Of a stretch of 16,885 nucleotides of DNA, positions 1-7,615 are shown in pieces. A program made the position numbers and the translations under genes. Every line of letters starts with the position of its first letter. Positions within the stretch are counted from its first letter, which is position 1. Location of the stretch: assembly GCA_004298675.1 (NCBI GenBank), contig SCRI01000016.1:1-16885 (forward strand), written 5' to 3'. The stretch is from a bacterium. GTDB taxonomy: Bacteria > Vulcanimicrobiota > Vulcanimicrobiia > Vulcanimicrobiales > SCRA01. The notes under the pieces were generated by a model that saw only the letters and a program-made list of their open reading frames with translations, searched no databases and had not been told where the DNA came from.

Positions 1-134
1 AGCACTACTACAAGCGCGTACCGCCGGGAACGGCGCCGCTGGCGGCGATGCATTTGGAAGGCCAGACCGATCCCGCTGTGGTTCAGACGCTCGCGGAGTG
101 GCTCTCCGCCACGCTTCCCGTCGCTGCGCGCTGA
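1..134 (+). CDS. C-terminal end of an unidentified protein (partial)
   Basis: An open frame (codons in phase with position 3) runs in from the left edge and ends at TGA 132-134. It gives about 43 residues ending in TLPVAAR, with a plausible terminal amphipathic helix (DPAVVQTLAEWLSATL). Codon third positions are mostly G/C, as in the neighbouring genes. I do not recognise the family. It converges on the permease gene and their 3' ends overlap by 52 nt, which is long for a convergent overlap, so either this reading or the permease C-terminus may be partly spurious. Confidence 0.4.
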   Translation, partial: HYYKRVPPGTAPLAAMHLEGQTDPAVVQTLAEWLSATLPVAAR

Positions 135-1363
135 CGGCGCCGCGCAGTCAGCCACGCCGGGATCGCAACGACGAGCGGATAGAGCGCGCCCCATCCCAAG
201 AACGGATAGACGAGGGCGCTCGTGGCGAACGCGAACCACGCCATGCCCGCCTCACCGCGCGACGGCGCCAGCTTCACACCCGCTGCCGTCCCCAGCAGAT
301 AGACGGCGATGAAGCTTGCCGACGGCAGCAGGATCAGCGTCTGCAGCGAGCTGGCGTTGGAGACCAGTGCCACCAAAACTCCGCCGCCGAGTACGCCGAT
401 CGCCAACAGCCCACCCGCGGGCGCGCCGACGGCATTGGCGGCGCCCAGAAACGCAGGCGCCAGGCCGCGCTGCGCGAGCGAGCGTGCTAACGAGGCCGCG
501 CCACCGAGATAGGTGACCAGCATGGCGCTGACGCAGGCGAGCGCGAGAATCCCCGTAGCCCAGCCCGCCGCCGGCCCGAGCGCAGCGCGCATCACCAGCA
601 CGAGCGAGGCAGCACTGCGTCCGCCGCCGTAACTGCCGGTGCCGACGGTAACAACGGCAGTGCCGACGTAGAGCACCGTGATGATCGCGGCGGCGATACT
701 GACGGCGGGAACGAGATCGCGACGCGGATCGCGAAACTCGCCGGAGAGGTGCGTCACGGCCTCCCAACCGATAAACGACCAGAAGAGAATTGCGGCGGCA
801 CGGCCGACGCCCACGATCCCATGGGGTGCGAAGGGCGTGAAGTGCTCGACGCGCACGTGCCAGGCTCCGCCTGCGACGGCCACCGCCAGCAGTGCGGCGA
901 CGGCGCCTACTACGCCCACTTGCAGCCACGCTGCCGCGCGCATGCCGCGATAGTTCACGGCGAGCACGCCCGCCAACAGCGCCGCCGCCAGCGGCCCAAC
1001 GGCCCGCGCCGGCAATCCGAACGCGGAGACGGCGTACGCCGCTGCGACGAACGTGGAGATCGGGGCGCCAAATGGGATCGCCAAGAGAAAGAGCCAGCCC
1101 ACGAAGGCGCCCGCGCCCGAGCCGAAGGCCTGTTCGACGAACGTCGAGACGCCTCCACCGCCCGGAAAGCGAGCGGCCAGCGTCGACATCGTCAGTGCCA
1201 TCGGCAGCGCGGCGATCGCCATTGCGATCCATGCCATGATCGAAGCGGGACCGGCGAGATCCGCCGCCAATGCGGGCACGATGAGCACGCCGGAGCCGAG
1301 CACGGCTCCGACGTAGAGCACGACGGCGTGGAGACGGCCGAGCGCAGGGTGCGGTGACGACAC
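83..1363 (-). CDS. APC-family amino-acid permease
   Basis: Predicted 426-residue polytopic inner-membrane transporter of the amino acid-polyamine-organocation superfamily, near the family's usual length. TM1 carries the family glycine-rich segment (GAVLGSGVLIVPAL, about residues 19-32), where the substrate amino group and carboxylate bind in this fold. A second family signature, FIGWEAVTHLSGEFRDPRRD, lies at about residues 195-215 (TM6 and the following loop). About 12 hydrophobic segments can be read. The closest type seems to be the small YjeH-like exporters/permeases, but substrate and direction cannot be read from sequence. Two GTG codons are adjacent at the 5' end. I choose the second (1361-1363) because a TACCAT box ends exactly 6 nt before it, with no Shine-Dalgarno, implying a leaderless message. 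The gene lies 83 nt downstream of the quinone oxidoreductase on the same strand. Confidence 0.88.
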   Translation of the reverse strand: MSSPHPALGRLHAVVLYVGAVLGSGVLIVPALAADLAGPASIMAWIAMAIAALPMALTMSTLAARFPGGGGVSTFVEQAFGSGAGAFVGWLFLLAIPFGAPISTFVAAAYAVSAFGLPARAVGPLAAALLAGVLAVNYRGMRAAAWLQVGVVGAVAALLAVAVAGGAWHVRVEHFTPFAPHGIVGVGRAAAILFWSFIGWEAVTHLSGEFRDPRRDLVPAVSIAAAIITVLYVGTAVVTVGTGSYGGGRSAASLVLVMRAALGPAAGWATGILALACVSAMLVTYLGGAASLARSLAQRGLAPAFLGAANAVGAPAGGLLAIGVLGGGVLVALVSNASSLQTLILLPSASFIAVYLLGTAAGVKLAPSRGEAGMAWFAFATSALVYPFLGWGALYPLVVAIPAWLTARRRQRAATGSVAESHSASV

Positions 1364-1380
1364 CACACGATGGTAGCACC
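1364..1380 (-). promoter_or_regulatory. Leaderless extended -10 promoter of the permease gene
   Basis: On the minus strand a TACCAT hexamer (1370-1375) is preceded by TGC, giving an extended -10 (TGnTANNNT). It is followed by 6 nt and then GTG at 1363. Transcription starting 6-7 nt after the box would begin at the start codon itself. No convincing -35 is visible, as is common for extended -10 promoters. Confidence 0.5.
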
Positions 1381-1446
1381 GTTCGCGCGCTGCCGCGTGC
1401 GATTGTTTCGATACACGCCATCGTCCACGTCGATGGCGCGCGGCCG

Positions 1447-2466
1447 CTACGGCGTTACGATGATCTTGCCAACGTTCTGCGCTGTTTCCATGCGCCGGTA
1501 GCCTTCGGCTGCGCGCTCGAGCGGGAGCACCACGTCGATCACCGGGACGATCTTGCCTTCGTTGTAGAGCACGATCAGCGCCGCCATCTCCTGCTCCAGC
1601 AGATCGGCTTGCCCCCAGAGGTGGCCGACGTTCACGCCGATCACGCCGCGGTTCGCGGCCATGAGCGCAAGCGGGCTGAAGCGCGGAATCGCCAGGCCTT
1701 GGCGCAGTACATGAACGAGGCTGCGACGCTCGCCGCGCTGGATGTTGGCGAAACCGTAGACGACGATGCGCCCGCCGGGCCGCAGCAGCTTATAGCCCTT
1801 CACCGTGTCGCGGCCGCCAAGCGGGTCGAGCACGATGTCGACACCCCGCCCGTCGCTGAGGCGGCGCACTTCCTGCGCGTAGTCGACGGCGTGGTAGTCG
1901 ATGGGATACGTACAGCCGTTGGCGCGCAACGCTCCGTGCTTGCGCGACGAGGCCGTACCGAACGTGGTGACGCGCTCCACCGTGCGGCAGAGCTGCAGCA
2001 CCGCCGTTCCCACGCCGCCCGCGGCCATATGCACCAGCACCGACTCGCCCGGCCGCAGGCAGGCGGCGCGGAAGAGCATGTGGTAGGCGGTAAGGTAGGT
2101 GAGCGGGAGCGCGGCGGCCGCTTCGAACGGCATCTGTTCCGGGATCGGTAGCGCCTGGCCGGCTTGCACGCAGAGCAGCTCCGCGTGCGCGCCGAACTTC
2201 GCCAACGCAACCACGCGCTGGCCCACGCGCGCGGCATCGACGCCCTCGCCCACGGCGTCGATCACGCCGGAGGCCTCGTAGCCAAGGACGGCTGGCGGCT
2301 TGGGGGCGTCGGGATAGAGCCCTTGGCGCGCCATCAGCTCTGAGAAGTTGAGGCCGGAAGCATGCACGCGAATGCGTACCTCCCCGGCTTGAGGCACGGG
2401 ATCGGGCGTCTCGCGCACGGCCCAGGCATCGCCGCCGCCGTGCCTGACCAACCACAGTGCGCGCAT
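1447..2466 (-). CDS. Zinc-independent NAD(P)H:quinone oxidoreductase-like MDR protein
   Basis: A 339-residue medium-chain dehydrogenase/reductase of the quinone oxidoreductase / VAT-1-like branch, predicted cytosolic. The N-terminal GroES-like half contains GLNFSELMARQGLYPDAP and VLGYEASGVIDAVGEGV. The Rossmann half has the nucleotide-binding AxxGxxG motif in VLVHMAAGGVGTAVLQL and a later GRGVDIVLDPLGG. The structural and catalytic zinc ligands of the alcohol dehydrogenases are absent, as expected for this branch. The start is ATG 2466, preceded by AAGGAG at 8-9 nt; an open frame continues upstream but only inside the GT9 gene. It lies 23 nt after the GT9 stop, so the two are probably co-transcribed. 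The true substrate is unknown; these enzymes reduce quinones, enones or other activated alkenes. Confidence 0.88.
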   Translation of the reverse strand: MRALWLVRHGGGDAWAVRETPDPVPQAGEVRIRVHASGLNFSELMARQGLYPDAPKPPAVLGYEASGVIDAVGEGVDAARVGQRVVALAKFGAHAELLCVQAGQALPIPEQMPFEAAAALPLTYLTAYHMLFRAACLRPGESVLVHMAAGGVGTAVLQLCRTVERVTTFGTASSRKHGALRANGCTYPIDYHAVDYAQEVRRLSDGRGVDIVLDPLGGRDTVKGYKLLRPGGRIVVYGFANIQRGERRSLVHVLRQGLAIPRFSPLALMAANRGVIGVNVGHLWGQADLLEQEMAALIVLYNEGKIVPVIDVVLPLERAAEGYRRMETAQNVGKIIVTP

Positions 2467-2489
2467 GAGGGAGGCTCCTTTCGTGCGCT

Positions 2490-3503
2490 CTAGACGCGGG
2501 TGAGCAGCGCCTCGCAGACTGCGACGACGCGCTCGGGATCGAGCTCGCGCAGGCAGGCGAAGTCCGGGCAATTCTCCTTGCGGTGCCACGCCGGACACGG
2601 ATAGACCGGCTCCACCACCGCCGTGCGCGGCCCTAGCGGCGCCCAACGCTTGGGCTCGTCGGTTTGCAGCGCGAAAATACCGACGGTGGGCGTGCCAAGG
2701 CATGCTGCGAGATGCATCGGCCCCGAATCAACGGCTACGCACAGACGCGCGCCTTCCAGCAGTGCCGCCAACTCACCGAAGGTCGTCTCGCCGGCGAGGC
2801 AGCGCGCACCCGCGCCGCTTGCCACCGCCTCCGCCAGCGCACGATCGCTCTGCGTCCCGCTCACCAGCACGGGTAACGAGAAGCGCTCGCGCAGGCGCAA
2901 CGCCACCGCGGCCAGCGTCTGCACGGGCCATGGGCGCCCGTTCAAGTCGAGCCCGCGCGTAGGATGGAGGACGACGTAGCCGCCATCTCCGATCCCCAGC
3001 TCCAGCACGCGGGCACGCATCGCCGCGCGCGTCTCGCGATCGACGCGGAAGCTCGGCGTGGGATCAACCTCCGGGCAACCCGCCGCACGCGCGTAATCCA
3101 GTAAGATCTGCGTCCAGTGTGTTTGGCGATCGCCCAACTCGCTGCGCACGGTCACGCGGCGGTTGAAGAGCAGCGAGTACGGCCGGCGCGCCTGCCCCAC
3201 GCGCAGTGGAACGCCGGCGAGAAACGGCAGCAGCGCCGAGCGCTGCGTGGCCCACGTCACGACGGCAACGTCGAAGCGGGCGCCGCGCAGGCGCCGCGCC
3301 ACGGCGAGCAAACCGGCATCGTCCAGCCAGACGCCGTGCAGATCGGGATTACCTTTCAAGACCTCACGGTGACGCGGCGCCGTCAGCGCGACAACTTCTC
3401 GCGCCCCCGCCGCCCGCAAGGCGCGCGCGACGGGCGTGGCCAGCAGGACGTCGCCGGCACCGCCGCCCGCGCAGATCACGAGCGCCCGTTCGAGCTTTCG
3501 CAT
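2490..3503 (-). CDS. GT9 (heptosyltransferase-family) glycosyltransferase
   Basis: A 337-residue protein of glycosyltransferase family 9, the ADP-heptose:LPS heptosyltransferase family, acting on the cytosolic face of the inner membrane. Visible are the N-terminal acceptor-domain motif CAGGGAGDVLLATPVARAL (about residues 11-29), a central VLHPTRG strand, and the donor-site signature AVDSGPMHLAACLGTPTVGIF near residue 260. The C-terminus has the cysteine-bearing segment with CPAWHRKENCPDFACLREL seen in RfaF/RfaQ-like members. The ATG at 3503 is the only in-frame ATG/GTG after an upstream TAG. No Shine-Dalgarno is visible. Its role in extending a heptose-containing core fits the heptose operon at 10106-15333. 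Donor and acceptor specificity cannot be read. Confidence 0.87.
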   Translation of the reverse strand: MRKLERALVICAGGGAGDVLLATPVARALRAAGAREVVALTAPRHREVLKGNPDLHGVWLDDAGLLAVARRLRGARFDVAVVTWATQRSALLPFLAGVPLRVGQARRPYSLLFNRRVTVRSELGDRQTHWTQILLDYARAAGCPEVDPTPSFRVDRETRAAMRARVLELGIGDGGYVVLHPTRGLDLNGRPWPVQTLAAVALRLRERFSLPVLVSGTQSDRALAEAVASGAGARCLAGETTFGELAALLEGARLCVAVDSGPMHLAACLGTPTVGIFALQTDEPKRWAPLGPRTAVVEPVYPCPAWHRKENCPDFACLRELDPERVVAVCEALLTRV

Positions 3504-3517
3504 GCCGGAGCCGCTGT

Positions 3518-3553
3518 TTGCCGTCCACGCCCCGATGCCTCTATACTATGGGC
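3518..3553 (+). promoter_or_regulatory. Promoter of the YcsI-like gene, -10 shared with the divergent GT9 gene
   Basis: TTGCCG (3518-3523), an 18-nt spacer and TATACT (3542-3547) form a sigma-70-type promoter. Exactly 6 nt separate the -10 from ATG 3554, so the transcript would be leaderless. On the minus strand the same bases give TATAGA (3540-3545), a -10 for the divergent GT9 gene with an untranslated leader of roughly 30 nt. The two -10 boxes overlap, as in a bidirectional promoter. Confidence 0.5.
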
Positions 3554-4330
3554 ATGACGCGAGACGAGATCATCCAACAGATCCGCGCCGGCAAGATGAC
3601 GGGTACGACCAGCGGCCTCGCGCCCGAGTACGTGCAAGCCAATCTCGTCGTGGTGCCCGCCGCCTACGCGGCCGATGTGCGCGGGCTCTGTCAGCGCAAT
3701 CCCGTGCCCTGTCCGCTCGTCGAAGAGCTGCCCACTGGCGCGGTCGAGCCGCGCTGCGCGCCGGGGAGCGATCTGCGCACCGATCTGCCCGCGTATCGGC
3801 TCTGGATCGACGGCACGTTGTCTGAACGCCGCCACGATGTGCGCGCACTCTGGCGCGACGATCTCGTGGCATTCCTGATCGGCTGCTCGTTCACGTTCGA
3901 GCACGCGCTGGTGGATGCGGGCTATCGTCTGCGCCACCAAGAGTTGGGCCGCACGGTGCCGATGTTCCGCACCAACGTGCCGCTGGCGCCCTCGGGGCGC
4001 TTGCACGGGCGCATGGTGGTCAGTATGCGCTCGTTTCCCGCTGCCGACGTCGAGGGCGTGCGCACGGTGACGCGCGCTTACGCGGAGGGCCACGGCGAGC
4101 CGGTGCATTGGGGCGATCCCGCCCAGCTCGGCATCGCCGACATCAACCACCCGGATGAGGGGGACCCCATCCCGCTGGAGGCGGGCGAGGTCCCGGTCTT
4201 CTGGGGCTGCGGTGTGACGCCTCAGCTCGTGACCATCGAGAGCAAGCTACCCTTCGTGATCACCCATGAGCCAGGCTCGATGTTCATCACGGCCTTGCGC
4301 CATGAGGCGCTCGCTACGACGGGTAGTTGA
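3554..4330 (+). CDS. YcsI/DUF1445 family protein (putative hydro-lyase, D-glutamate cyclase-like)
   Basis: A 258-residue cytosolic protein of the UPF0317/YcsI family (DUF1445), whose vertebrate relative includes the D-glutamate cyclase that forms 5-oxo-D-proline. Recognisable family segments are TSGLAPEYVQANLVVVP near the N-terminus, the central FLIGCSFTFEHAL and RTNVPLAPSGRLHGRMVVSMR, and near the C-terminus PVFWGCGVTPQLV with FVITHEPGSMFIT. The length matches the family (about 260). ATG 3554 is chosen over ATG 3548, two codons upstream, because the TATACT -10 box lies 6 nt before it. It has its own promoter and converges on the substrate-binding protein gene with a 17-nt overlap of 3' ends. 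The biochemical reaction in bacteria is not established. Confidence 0.85.
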   Translation: MTRDEIIQQIRAGKMTGTTSGLAPEYVQANLVVVPAAYAADVRGLCQRNPVPCPLVEELPTGAVEPRCAPGSDLRTDLPAYRLWIDGTLSERRHDVRALWRDDLVAFLIGCSFTFEHALVDAGYRLRHQELGRTVPMFRTNVPLAPSGRLHGRMVVSMRSFPAADVEGVRTVTRAYAEGHGEPVHWGDPAQLGIADINHPDEGDPIPLEAGEVPVFWGCGVTPQLVTIESKLPFVITHEPGSMFITALRHEALATTGS

Positions 4331-5585
4331 GCTTGCAGATCGTTGACTGCACCGCTGCCGACTGCGCGATTTTCTCCGGCGGCTGACGATCGACGATCTC
4401 GAGGAGATCGTGCGCGTCGCCGCCGGGCCCCGTCTTACGCAGCTCGCCGAACCACATCGGCCACATGAGCTGATGATCGACGGCACGGTACTCCGAAGTA
4501 CCGTCCCAGAGCCCGCTGAATTTCGCACCCGACAACGTCTTGGAGACCTTGACGGCGTCGGTCGTCTTGGCCTCGTTGATCGCCCACAGCAGACGGTCGA
4601 CGGCCACGTGCGCAAACGCGGAGTGCGCGGTCGGCGGTTCCTGATGCGCCTTCATGTAGGCTGAGACGAAGCCGGCGCCCAACTTGTTGCCCTTGCCGAA
4701 CACCAAGTCGCCGCGGTAGTACCACTCCACGCCCCAAAAGCCCACGCGCGCCTCCTCGGGGAGCGCCCACGCCGTCTCGAGATCGATCTGCGGACCGGCC
4801 ACTGGAAACTTCTTGAGCAAGCCGAAGCTGCTGGCTTGCTTGAGGAAGTTCACCAGATCGTTTCCGTTGACGATCGCGATGATGCAGTCCGGCTTGGCGC
4901 CTTCGATCTTCGTGAGGTAGGTGCTGAAGTCGCTCGTGCCCAGCGGCGTGAGGTCGTAACCGACGACCTCACCGCCGACTGTTTTGAGGACGTCTTGGTA
5001 TCCGGCGGCGATAGCATGGCCGAACGCGTAATCGGGCGCGATCAGATACCACTTCTTGCCGAATTTCTTGGCAATCGAGTACCCGGTGGCATGCGTCTGC
5101 ATCCAGGTGGCGTGACAGGTCTGGAACGTATTCCAGTGACACTGAGCCCCCGAGATCTGATCGGCGTGGCTGCCGGAATCGATGAACGGCACGTTCATCG
5201 TCGCCGCGGCTCCGCTGACTGCGAGCGCGGCGGACGAGTTGATGGTCCCCGCCAACGCGACGGCCTTGTCCTGATTGACCAGCTTGCGCGCCTTCTCCAC
5301 GGCGACGCCGGGGTTGTTTTGATTGTCCTCGATCAGCAACTGCACGGGGCGCCCCATCACGCCGCCGCGTTTATTCCACGCATCGACGGCCATCGTGGCG
5401 CCGCGGATCTCGCTGCGCGCAAAGGCCGCGTACGTTCCCGTGATCTCCTCCACGAGGCCGATCTTGAGCGCCTCCGCCGCCTCGCCCCGGCGAGGCACGA
5501 TGGCCGGAAAGCCGGCCGCGAGCACCGCAGCGCCGGCGCCCGCACGCTTCAGGAACGATTCTCTACTGAGTGCACGATCTGTCAT
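4314..5585 (-). CDS. Branched-chain amino-acid-type ABC transporter substrate-binding protein
   Basis: A 423-residue exported solute-binding protein of the type-1 periplasmic-binding fold (Leu/Ile/Val-BP, Peripla_BP_6). After the signal region it reads EALKIGLVEEITGTYAAFARSEIRGATMAVDAWNKRGG, the usual first beta strand and helix, and later LLIEDNQNNPGVAVEKARKLVNQDKAVALAG, the standard signature. ATG 5585 is preceded by GGAGG at 11 nt. An earlier in-frame ATG at 5630 would add a non-homologous stretch. The leader SRESFLKRAGAGAAVLAAG resembles a Tat signal, but the second Arg is Glu, so Sec export is as likely. No permease or ATPase genes lie in the window, so this is an orphan component here. 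The ligand is unknown; relatives bind amino acids, amides, urea or aromatic acids. Confidence 0.88.
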   Translation of the reverse strand: MTDRALSRESFLKRAGAGAAVLAAGFPAIVPRRGEAAEALKIGLVEEITGTYAAFARSEIRGATMAVDAWNKRGGVMGRPVQLLIEDNQNNPGVAVEKARKLVNQDKAVALAGTINSSAALAVSGAAATMNVPFIDSGSHADQISGAQCHWNTFQTCHATWMQTHATGYSIAKKFGKKWYLIAPDYAFGHAIAAGYQDVLKTVGGEVVGYDLTPLGTSDFSTYLTKIEGAKPDCIIAIVNGNDLVNFLKQASSFGLLKKFPVAGPQIDLETAWALPEEARVGFWGVEWYYRGDLVFGKGNKLGAGFVSAYMKAHQEPPTAHSAFAHVAVDRLLWAINEAKTTDAVKVSKTLSGAKFSGLWDGTSEYRAVDHQLMWPMWFGELRKTGPGGDAHDLLEIVDRQPPEKIAQSAAVQSTICKLNYPS

Positions 5586-5754
5586 GAACAACAAAGCCTC
5601 CGTAAGAAAAACGGCTACCCGGTTCCGCATTGGATTCGCTTAGGGTGCGAAGCGCTCTTTCTCGCATCATGCGCAAGCTGGGCAGGAGAGCTTCGGGCCA
5701 AGCAGGAGAATATGATGCGCGCGCATTCCAGGTGCGTCCGTCACAGGAGGAAGC
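5586..5754. promoter_or_regulatory. Divergent intergenic region: substrate-binding protein / RraA-amidase pair
   Basis: A 169-nt region between two divergent genes with no coding signal. On the plus strand TATGAT (5711-5716) is a good -10 candidate about 38 nt upstream of the RraA-like start; its -35 is weak. AGGAGG at 5745-5750 is the ribosome binding site for ATG 5755. On the minus strand GGAGG for the binding-protein gene is clear, but I could not fix a -10 with confidence. The shared region makes co-regulation of uptake and catabolic genes plausible. Confidence 0.35.
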
Positions 5755-6420
5755 ATGTTCGTCGAAGGGGCGCGAGGTCCCGAGCCCGATCCGGCGCTCA
5801 TCCGTATGCTGAACGGATTGAGCCCCTCCACGCTCGGCCATCTGACCGACTTCGGTTTTCCGCGTGGGCTGCGTCCGCTCTTTACTCCGATCTCCTTTGC
5901 CGGTCCGGCCGTCACCGTACGCATTCCTCACATGGACTCGGCGGCCGTGCACGCGGTGATGGACGTCGTGAAGCCGGGCGACGTCGTCGTCGTCGACCAA
6001 TCGGGCGATGAGGATCGCGCTCCCTGGGGAAGTCTCGTCACCACCGCCGCTATGGCCAAGAAGATCGCCGGCGCCGTCGTCCAAGGCGGCGTCACCGATG
6101 TGCGCCAGCTCATAGAGTGGCGCTTCCCCATTTTTTCGCGGACCATCTCCGCGCTCACCACACGCATCCTCGGCACCGAAGGAGCCATCAATGTCCCCGT
6201 GGTCATCGGCGGCGCGCTCGTGCGCCCGGGCGACATCGTCTGGGCCGACGACAACGGTATCGCGATCCTAGATCCCGCCGACGCCGAACGCTGGGCGCGC
6301 ACGGTCGCGGAGAAAGAGTCGGCGGAGCCCGAGCTGTTGGAGCGTATTCGCGCCGGCGAGTCGCTGGCGGCGCTCAGCGGCGCACGCGAGTTGCTGCGGC
6401 GCAACGCCGCGAAAGTGTAA
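5755..6420 (+). CDS. RraA / HMG-aldolase-like protein lacking the signature arginine
   Basis: A 221-residue member of the RraA-like family (4-hydroxy-4-methyl-2-oxoglutarate aldolases, oxaloacetate decarboxylases and the RNase E inhibitor RraA). Family landmarks are LSPSTLGHLTDFG (22-34), the helix-start loop WGSLVTTAAMAKKIAGAVVQGG (91-112), INVPVVIGGALVRPGDIVWADDNGIAIL (145-172) and a helical C-terminal arm. The catalytic loop is normally G-x-x-R-D, where the Arg binds the pyruvyl group and the Asp supports the divalent metal. Here it reads GVTDV: Thr114 (codon ACC, 6094-6096) replaces Arg, while Asp115 is kept. The start is ATG 5755 with AGGAGG 4 nt upstream. The amidase gene follows 8 nt after the stop, so the pair is almost certainly co-translated. 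Aldolase or decarboxylase activity should not be assumed. Confidence 0.83.
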   Translation: MFVEGARGPEPDPALIRMLNGLSPSTLGHLTDFGFPRGLRPLFTPISFAGPAVTVRIPHMDSAAVHAVMDVVKPGDVVVVDQSGDEDRAPWGSLVTTAAMAKKIAGAVVQGGVTDVRQLIEWRFPIFSRTISALTTRILGTEGAINVPVVIGGALVRPGDIVWADDNGIAILDPADAERWARTVAEKESAEPELLERIRAGESLAALSGARELLRRNAAKV

Positions 6421-6428
6421 GTAGGCGA

Positions 6429-7607
6429 ATGACTGCTGCGGAGGCGCGTGCGCGCGCGAAGGCGCATCCCGACTGGAACATCTTCATCTCGTATACGGAC
6501 GAGGAGGGCGATGGCCCCGCGGTGGCCGTCAAGGATCTCGTGCACGTCAAGGGCACCGTGACCACCGGCGGCGGCAAGGTGTTTCCCGCCACCGTCGACG
6601 CACAGGACGATCCCGTGATCGCGCGGCTACGCAAGCACGGTTGCGTGATGATCGGCAAGCTCAACATGCACGAGTTCGCCTACGGCCTCACGAGTATCAA
6701 CCCGCACTACGGTACCGTCCACAATCCAAAGGCACCGGGGCGCGTGGCCGGAGGCTCCTCGGGCGGCTCCGCCGCCGCAGTGGCGGCCGATATGTGTGAC
6801 TGGGCCATCGGTACCGACACCGGCGGCTCCATTCGCAATCCTGCGGCTATGTGCGGCGTGACCGGCTTCAAGCCCACCGTGGGCACCGTCGATACCGCAG
6901 GCGTGATTCCGCTCAGCAAGACGCTCGATACGCTCGGCCCGCTCGCGCACGACGTGATCCAGGCCGCGGGAGCCCTGGCAATGATGTGCGACGTGCCGGG
7001 GCTGGTACCGGCGGCGCCGCGTCCGCTCTCCGCGTTCCGCCTCGCCGTTCCCGCACCCGGCTGGGTGGGCGAGCTCGATTCCGACGTCAGCACGGTCTGG
7101 CAACGCGTCAGCGCCGGCCTTCCGGTGATCGACCTGCCCGAACGCTTGCGCATGGCCAACGTCTCGCTCACGATCATGTATCGCGAGGCCTACGACTACC
7201 ACCGGCCCTGGATCGAGAGCGACTCCTCACGCTACGGCGCCGACGTGCTCGCCACGCTCATGCGCGGCAAAGACGTGACGCAGAGCGACTACGAGCGCGC
7301 GCAGGCGGAACTACTCGCCGTGCGCCGCGAGACCGAAGCAGCCATGGCGGACTACGACGCCATGCTCGTACCCGCGACGGCAATCGCGCCGCCGCTGGTG
7401 ACGGCGAGCAGTCTCGAGATGCGCGAACCGCTCTCGCGCTTCACGCGCCCGTTCAACGTTACCGGCCAGCCGGTCTATGCGCTACCCTATCCCACGACGG
7501 GGCTCCCGGTAGGCATACAGGTGGTGGGGCACTTCGGACGCGACGCCGCTCTCGTACCGGTGGCCTGGGCGCTCGAACGCGCCTGGACCGGCAAGACGCA
7601 GCCGTAG
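6429..7607 (+). CDS. Amidase-signature family hydrolase
   Basis: A 392-residue amidase-signature enzyme, slightly shorter than typical members (about 450-500). The Ser-cisSer-Lys triad can be read: Lys35 in VAVKDLV, cis-Ser110 in GGSSGGSAAAV, and nucleophile Ser134 in GTDTGGSIRNPA; the 24-residue spacing between the serines matches FAAH and GatA. The C-terminal part shows the usual FTRPFNVTGQPVYALPYP and GLPVGIQVVG segments. It should hydrolyse a carboxamide in the cytosol; substrate unknown. ATG 6429 is the first start in homologous sequence, and the open frame upstream only overlaps the RraA-like gene out of frame. It is preceded by a weak GTAGG. No gatB or gatC lies nearby, so it is unlikely to be the tRNA amidotransferase subunit. 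It pairs with the RraA-like gene in a two-gene operon. Confidence 0.88.
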   Translation: MTAAEARARAKAHPDWNIFISYTDEEGDGPAVAVKDLVHVKGTVTTGGGKVFPATVDAQDDPVIARLRKHGCVMIGKLNMHEFAYGLTSINPHYGTVHNPKAPGRVAGGSSGGSAAAVAADMCDWAIGTDTGGSIRNPAAMCGVTGFKPTVGTVDTAGVIPLSKTLDTLGPLAHDVIQAAGALAMMCDVPGLVPAAPRPLSAFRLAVPAPGWVGELDSDVSTVWQRVSAGLPVIDLPERLRMANVSLTIMYREAYDYHRPWIESDSSRYGADVLATLMRGKDVTQSDYERAQAELLAVRRETEAAMADYDAMLVPATAIAPPLVTASSLEMREPLSRFTRPFNVTGQPVYALPYPTTGLPVGIQVVGHFGRDAALVPVAWALERAWTGKTQP

Positions 7608-7615
7608 GGGCGGCG

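Noticed and set aside
98-1357. Long plus-strand open frames opposite the permease gene
   Set aside because: They are Arg/Ala/Gly-rich antisense shadows typical of GC-rich coding DNA, while the minus-strand frame has clear transporter motifs.
4836-6011. Plus-strand frame spanning the binding-protein gene and the divergent intergenic region
   Set aside because: It is antisense to a recognised binding protein and then out of frame with the RraA-like gene.
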